A stretch of 55,173 nucleotides of DNA, taken from positions 1 through 55,173 of the forward strand of contig CAMNNQ010000153.1 in assembly GCA_946545645.1 (NCBI GenBank), given 5' to 3'. The position numbers were made by a program, and so were the translations under genes. This DNA comes from an uncultured Clostridia bacterium (lineage in GTDB: Bacteria > Bacillota > Clostridia > Oscillospirales > Ruminococcaceae). Each line of letters starts with the position of its first letter. Positions within the stretch are counted from its first letter, which is position 1. The notes beneath the pieces are model-generated. The model ran no database searches. It worked only from the letters and a program-made list of their open reading frames with translations, and had not been told where the DNA came from. Below are positions 51,455 to 55,173 of this stretch, piece by piece.

Positions 51455-51557
51455 CCTTGTAAACTGCGAAAAATCGGGCTCTGCCGATGTTATCTTTTCG
51501 GGAGAAATATCCGGGGATGACATTCACCCCAAAACAAGGGTTGGATGGATTCGAACT
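51455..51557 (+). repeat. Direct repeat copy A with T-arm-like sequence
   Basis: Two blocks are shared with copy B (54566-54764): a 25-base block with 21 matches (CTTG.AAAC.GCG.AAAATCGGGC), and GATGACATT..CCCCAAAA followed by GGATTCGAAC. On the minus strand the latter reads GTTCGAATCC, like a tRNA T-arm. No complete tRNA is present. Confidence 0.6.
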
Positions 51558-51722
51558 ATATTGAACAAAAAGCGCAGACAACATTTGGAATGATATTCTT
51601 CTTTTTTGTCAGTTTGATTATGGTTACGAACCATAACCCATATTAAAATCAGGCTCAAACACCGCAGATAAGTCACTTGACGCATCTGCGGCATCTTTGC
51701 TGATACAAAGGAAAAGTTTAGG
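51558..51722 (+). other. Gap upstream of the pRiA4b-like gene
   Basis: No gene. It holds GGTTACGAACC-type and CCGCAGAT/ATCTGCGG (about 51672-51692) inverted repeats. The second may be a terminator-like stem without T-run. Otherwise nothing recognised. Confidence 0.4.
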
Positions 51723-51751
51723 TTGACAAGTGAAGAACGGAGTGATATAAT
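51723..51751 (+). promoter_or_regulatory. Consensus promoter of the pRiA4b/PDDEXK cassette
   Basis: TTGACA (51723-51728), 17-base spacer, TGA-TATAAT (-10 at 51746-51751). Confidence 0.88.
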
Positions 51752-51794
51752 ATAACTAATACGAAATGAGGGATGTTGCGGAGGAAAGAACGCT

Positions 51795-53354
51795 ATGGGC
51801 AAATCGGAACAATACGCGCTTGTAATAGCAACATATGAACTGACAGGTTCGATCAACCAGACCGTTGAACGACTTGGTATCTCAAAGATCAAAGTGCAGC
51901 GAATCCTTATCACAGAGGGCCTATGGTGTAGCAAGAGCAGCCTTGAAATAGGTGAACTCTATGCTCAAGGGCTATCTACTGCTGAAATAGCAGAAAAGCT
52001 TCATGTTTCGATCAAAAATGTTCAGGCTTATCTTCCTTATACTCGCGGTTCCTACGGAGACCATTCAACCAATAGCGCCAATTGGAGCGCCGAATATCGC
52101 AGAAGAATGAAAACCGCTTCTGAGAGAATGATTAAAGGTAAAGTCAACCATATCGATCTGCCCAGTGTAGATACAAATAATACTACATCCAATCCCATCC
52201 CAAATGAGCCGAAATCAGACAATACAGCATACAAGCTGAAACTGGAGCTTGTTAAGGAAAACGAGTCTTCAATAAACAATAAGACCTTTCTTAAGCTTGC
52301 CAAAGCTGAAAAAGGCATATCAAGAACGGTCATTATATCGGGGAATATGACTCTCCATTCAATGCATTACATGATACAACGTCTGTTCGGTTGGCAAAAT
52401 GCTCATTTTCATAATTTCAGTTTGTCTCGCAAATTGTTTGGTGAACTCGTTTCCGACGATAGAGACATATGGTGTGATCTTGTGGGCACTTTGTTTTATT
52501 ACGATATAGAGGATAGTAATGACTTATTGTGTGATGATGATTATTATCCTGAGAAAAGCATCTCAACCTGGTTGAAAGAGAAGTACACAAATAATCATTT
52601 TCAAGCGATATGTGAAACCTATTCTGAAAACAGAGATAAAATAAAGCTTCTACAAAAAACAAAGCATTACAAATCTACGTCTAAGCTATCAGAATTATTT
52701 ATTGACGAGGAACCAAATTATCTTCTTGAAAGACTCACCATAAAGGAGTTAATGATAAATAGCTCTTCAAAACCATTGCCACCCAAGCAATGGCTTTCGA
52801 TACTGATAAAGAATGCAAAAGATGCAGAGTTCAAAAGGCAGGAAATATTTGATAATGATGCACAACGTGATCATAAATTAGGCTTTAATCTTGAACTATA
52901 TAAGCTGTGGACATTGAGTCAGTTCACTTTAAAAAGATTGTTGAATGAAAATCGTTCAGAAATAAGGCGCTTTTTTAATCAATCTCCAGAAGAAGCCGTT
53001 GAAGAACACAAAAAGACACTTGAATATCTTTATCAAGAATGTGCCGAGATAATTAATTTTAGCCCCAAGATTGAGCCAAACTTGACGGAATTGTTCTATC
53101 ATTATGATTATTCTGATGGTTGGTGCATCAAAATAACGTGTGAAGATATAATTGCCAATGACGATGAAGAAAAGCCAAAGTGCATTGCAGCTGATGGTTT
53201 AAATGTTTTAGACGATGTGGGAGGAATCGCTGGATTTTATGATTTTCTAAAATCTCTTAATTCCAGAGATGAATCTGAAAAAGAAAGACTTCGCAAAAAA
53301 GCAAGTAGGCTTGGATGGAACGGAAAGAAAACCAAGCCGGAAAATATGTTGTAA
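51795..53354 (+). CDS. pRiA4b ORF-3-like protein with N-terminal helix-turn-helix
   Basis: 519 residues after GCGGAGGAAAG. Residues ~1-85 hold two helix-turn-helix-like units (TGSINQTVERLGISKIKVQRI and LSTAEIAEKLHVSIKNVQAYL). The pRiA4b ORF-3 fold follows: RTVIISGNMTLHSMHYMIQ, LFGWQNAHFHNFSL, then after a long insert FYHYDYSDGWCIKITCE and DVGGIAGFYDFLKSL. Such domains are found in plasmids and near defence genes; activity is unknown. It has a consensus promoter, and a nuclease gene follows 80 bases later. The later part of the gene is AT-rich. Confidence 0.82.
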   Translation: MGKSEQYALVIATYELTGSINQTVERLGISKIKVQRILITEGLWCSKSSLEIGELYAQGLSTAEIAEKLHVSIKNVQAYLPYTRGSYGDHSTNSANWSAEYRRRMKTASERMIKGKVNHIDLPSVDTNNTTSNPIPNEPKSDNTAYKLKLELVKENESSINNKTFLKLAKAEKGISRTVIISGNMTLHSMHYMIQRLFGWQNAHFHNFSLSRKLFGELVSDDRDIWCDLVGTLFYYDIEDSNDLLCDDDYYPEKSISTWLKEKYTNNHFQAICETYSENRDKIKLLQKTKHYKSTSKLSELFIDEEPNYLLERLTIKELMINSSSKPLPPKQWLSILIKNAKDAEFKRQEIFDNDAQRDHKLGFNLELYKLWTLSQFTLKRLLNENRSEIRRFFNQSPEEAVEEHKKTLEYLYQECAEIINFSPKIEPNLTELFYHYDYSDGWCIKITCEDIIANDDEEKPKCIAADGLNVLDDVGGIAGFYDFLKSLNSRDESEKERLRKKASRLGWNGKKTKPENML

Positions 53355-53434
53355 TTACATGGGCGAAAGACCTTACCGTAAACAAGAATGAAAAGAAGTC
53401 CCAAAATAATATGTGAAGAAAAGGTAGAGTTCAT

Positions 53435-54553
53435 ATGTCTGAATCTGTTTTTACAAAACTATTCCGTTACAGAGGACGCGAAAAAAACAGCCCGGAAGAA
53501 AACTATCTGACCGAGTTGGTTTCATGGCTCATTAATAATGTGGAGCCTTTTGCTACTGATTATTTTACATTTCTGTTGGAGAAAGCCAATGTAACAGTTT
53601 CTCTTGATTCTGAAATCAAATCGATAACACAACTTCATGTTCCAAGCGGATTTATAGATATGATAATCTATTCCGATAAGGTTGGGTTCATTTGTGAACA
53701 TAAGGTCAACAGTGAGCTGAGTAAGGATCAGATCGAAAAATACAGTAATGAACAGAGTAAAGTATTTATTCGAGAAACAATTGGCTTAGATATAGATTTA
53801 CATACTGTGCTTTTGACAAAGAGCTCAGATCAACATAAACAGGAAGCAACTGTTAAAATAATCTGGAAGGACATTTTTAAAGAATTTGATACTGCAGTTA
53901 AAACATATGATGATAGTGATAGGATATTGGTAGAGCAGTTTTTATTATATTTGACGGAGGTAGGTATGGGTAATTCAGCGCCATTTAACCCAGTTCTTAT
54001 TAAGAATTACATTGCTGCACTAAAGTTTCCGGAACATTTGTTGAGCCTTTTTAATGACATTAAGTGCGATATGAATGACGAAAAATGGAAACAAAATTGT
54101 CCAGGAATTACGGATATAATAACATATAAAAACAATAACGGCTCTAACTTTGAAGTGAAAGCCAGCGAAGACTGGAAACGTGTTGGGATCAACTTTGCAA
54201 AACAATGGGATCCACTCAATCTGTTTGCGGGAGTTTTATATGATAACTCGGACCACAAATTAGATGGGTTTTCAGAGAAAGATTTTGAACCTCAATTAGT
54301 GGTTTTTGTTGAATGCAATAAAATAGAAGATTATGAGAACTATTCAAAACTTTTTGATTCGCATCAGATGGAAAACTTTAAAACAGAATATAGGAAAGGA
54401 TCAGCTACAAAAAACAGGTTTCGTGTTTTTATTCTTCATATGCCACTATACGATCTGATCAAAGACGAAGCGAACTATGAAAAACAAAAGGAGATTATCC
54501 AAAACAAGATAATTGAGGGAATAAACATAGCTTTGGCGTGTTGGAAGCCGTAA
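53435..54553 (+). CDS. PD-(D/E)XK superfamily nuclease
   Basis: 372 residues; GAAAAGGTAGAG precedes the ATG. ENYLTELVSWLINN supplies the first Glu of the fold, FIDMIIYSDKVGFICEHKVNSE gives the Asp and the ExK core, and QIEKYSN the following helix. This looks like the PDDEXK_4 family of uncharacterised nucleases. The C-terminal ~180 residues (AKQWDPLNLFAGVLYD, LVVFVECNK) may bind a partner. AT-rich, unlike the transfer genes, so recently acquired. It and the pRiA4b-like gene lie between the two direct repeats, a possible defence cassette. Confidence 0.8.
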   Translation: MSESVFTKLFRYRGREKNSPEENYLTELVSWLINNVEPFATDYFTFLLEKANVTVSLDSEIKSITQLHVPSGFIDMIIYSDKVGFICEHKVNSELSKDQIEKYSNEQSKVFIRETIGLDIDLHTVLLTKSSDQHKQEATVKIIWKDIFKEFDTAVKTYDDSDRILVEQFLLYLTEVGMGNSAPFNPVLIKNYIAALKFPEHLLSLFNDIKCDMNDEKWKQNCPGITDIITYKNNNGSNFEVKASEDWKRVGINFAKQWDPLNLFAGVLYDNSDHKLDGFSEKDFEPQLVVFVECNKIEDYENYSKLFDSHQMENFKTEYRKGSATKNRFRVFILHMPLYDLIKDEANYEKQKEIIQNKIIEGINIALACWKP

Positions 54554-54599
54554 CAACGTTTATCGGCTTGCAAACAGCGTAAAATCGGGCGTTTTTGTA

Positions 54600-54651
54600 T
54601 GTCATCTTTTTTGCACTGGAGTCACATGACTGCCCAGCAAAAAAGATGACA
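54600..54651. repeat. 15-bp perfect inverted repeat with inner AGTCA/TGACT dyad
   Basis: TGTCATCTTTTTTGC (54600-54614) pairs with GCAAAAAAGATGACA (54637-54651). The loop holds AGTCACATGACT. GATGACA occurs again at 54722. It could be an RNA hairpin or the pair of ends of a tiny element. Confidence 0.7.
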
Positions 54652-54659
54652 ACGCCTGA

Positions 54660-54683
54660 AACCGCGCATTTGCGCGGTTTTTT
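54660..54683 (+). terminator. Terminator after the PDDEXK gene
   Basis: AACCGCGCA pairs with TGCGCGGTT around TT, followed by TTTTT (overlapping the stem end). Confidence 0.8.
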
Positions 54684-54764
54684 GCGTCTCTGAAGGTGAA
54701 AAATCAGTACAAATTTCCAGAGATGACATTTGCCCCAAAATAGGGGCCCTATGGATTCGAACCA

Positions 54765-55173
54765 TGGATAAACGAATATTCAGGGGGAGCATCTCAGGCA
54801 ATTATCAAGCTAAATAACAGAAAAAGGAATCAAGGATCAACAAAACAGCAAAAAACATTCACAAACTTATCTGCCTGAATTTGTTGGTTGACAGCTTTTC
54901 GGTCATTGAGCAGAAAGAAGCTCCTGCCGAGGATGAGGGTATGGATATGGGATGAGATAGCAACAGCCGCTCCGGTCGGGGCGGCTGTAAGTGTGTAAGG
55001 CTGATGCGGTAAATCAGGATATGAACACAAAAAACATACATAACAGAGATAACACAAAGAAGATAAAGGCAATACCGCACAACCCCTGTGCGTCAGATCG
55101 CGCGCAAGCTCAATAAAGTTGAGCTGAGATTTTCGTCAGAGTGCATAAATTTGACGCAGGCGGGCTGACGCCC
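54765..55173 (+). other. Right-hand region without an intact gene
   Basis: Only short frames. It holds an ACAGCCGC/GCGGCTGT stem (54963-54988), a GCTCAA-TAAAG-TTGAGC stem near 55106-55122, and the gene fragment at 54818-54955. No promoter or further gene is visible up to the window edge. Confidence 0.5.
54818..54955 (+). pseudogene. Possible C-terminal remnant of an element gene
   Basis: An open frame without a start codon reads FSVIEQKEAPAEDEGMDMG before its stop. Acidic Met/Gly ends of this kind occur on two transfer-operon proteins here (ending 17528 and 20730), so this may be the tail of a lost paralogue. Short and therefore uncertain. Confidence 0.25.

Larger units (their letters stand above)
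54566..54764 (+). repeat. Direct repeat copy B with long hairpin and T-arm-like end
   Basis: Related to copy A at both ends, but it holds an extra ~120 bases with the long hairpin at 54600-54651 and a terminator at 54660-54683. The end reads GGATTCGAACCAT (minus: ATGGTTCGAATCC), like a tRNA T-arm. Flanking two genes with copy A, it may mark an integration event. Confidence 0.6.

Noticed and set aside
51515-51557. tRNA gene on the minus strand suggested by GTTCGAATCC
   Set aside because: Only the T-arm-like part fits; no acceptor, D-arm or anticodon arm can be folded in the right place, in either copy A or copy B. Kept as part of the repeats.
49860-55173. Exact right attachment site of the element
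   Set aside because: Recombinases end near 49.86 kb, but no pair of matching core sites can be fixed because the left end of the element lies outside the window.

Overview
The window looks like most of an integrative and conjugative element (ICE) from a Gram-positive gut Clostridia, most likely a Ruminococcus-type Oscillospiraceae. This rests on the families seen: a MobP3-type relaxase, a VirD4/PrgI/VirB4 transfer set, small proteins of the DUF6103, DUF6809, DUF3848, DUF3789 and DUF6465 types, three serine recombinases, strong GGAGG ribosome sites and sigma-A promoters. No rRNA or intact tRNA is present. All family names come from recognising motifs by eye; no database search was run.

Layout. 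(1) 1-6.5 kb: a giant sortase-anchored surface protein with an NlpC/P60 hydrolase head and Cna-B repeats; its 5' end lies outside the window. (2) 6.5-20.98 kb: the rightward transfer operon: small membrane proteins, a lipoprotein, a TOPRIM primase-like protein, VirD4 coupling ATPase, VirB6/TrbL-like membrane protein, PrgI, VirB4, and a membrane NlpC/P60-like hydrolase. A NYN-domain nuclease gene with its own promoter and terminator interrupts the operon. (3) 21.0-24.7 kb: a hairpin-rich, oriT-like region, a ribbon-helix-helix accessory protein, and a relaxase fused to Sel1 repeats. (4) 24.7-31.4 kb: a defence operon: UvrD-type helicase/iron-sulphur nuclease followed by type III Mod and Res. 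(5) 31.4-36 kb: small cargo genes (zinc protein, XRE regulator, SLOG protein, YhaM-like exonuclease, membrane FtsK-gamma-like protein) and a structured leader RNA. (6) 36.2-42.04 kb, leftward: XRE regulator, ImmA-like protease, EndA-like lipoprotein nuclease, Y-family polymerase, YolD-like protein and a seven-zinc-ribbon Vsr-like/NUMOD1 nuclease. (7) 42.3-44.7 kb, rightward: LexA-type DNA-binding protein, a second ImmA-like protease, a zinc-ribbon protein, a pseudoknotted RNA candidate, and a sigma-like protein. (8) 44.75-50.2 kb: MazF-like toxin, small ORFs and three serine recombinases. (9) 50.3-55.2 kb: histone-tail-like protein, YopX-like protein, and a two-gene pRiA4b-ORF3/PDDEXK cassette between related direct repeats.

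How the parts probably work together: the divergent 42.1-42.25 kb control region carries four TTTCAC...GTGAAA dyads, placing both arms under a phage-like, damage-responsive switch (XRE plus ImmA on one side, LexA-DBD plus ImmA on the other). Recombinases would excise the element, the relaxosome would nick it, and the VirD4/VirB4 machine would export it. The surface protein and NlpC/P60 domains would help mating contact and cell-wall passage. Cargo units with their own promoters supply defence and nucleic-acid functions.

The strongest candidates for something undescribed are the polymerase/YolD/zinc-ribbon-nuclease operon, the helicase-nuclease joined to type III restriction-modification, the pseudoknotted RNA at 43.6-43.8 kb, and the switch-like leader RNA at 32.07-32.21 kb.
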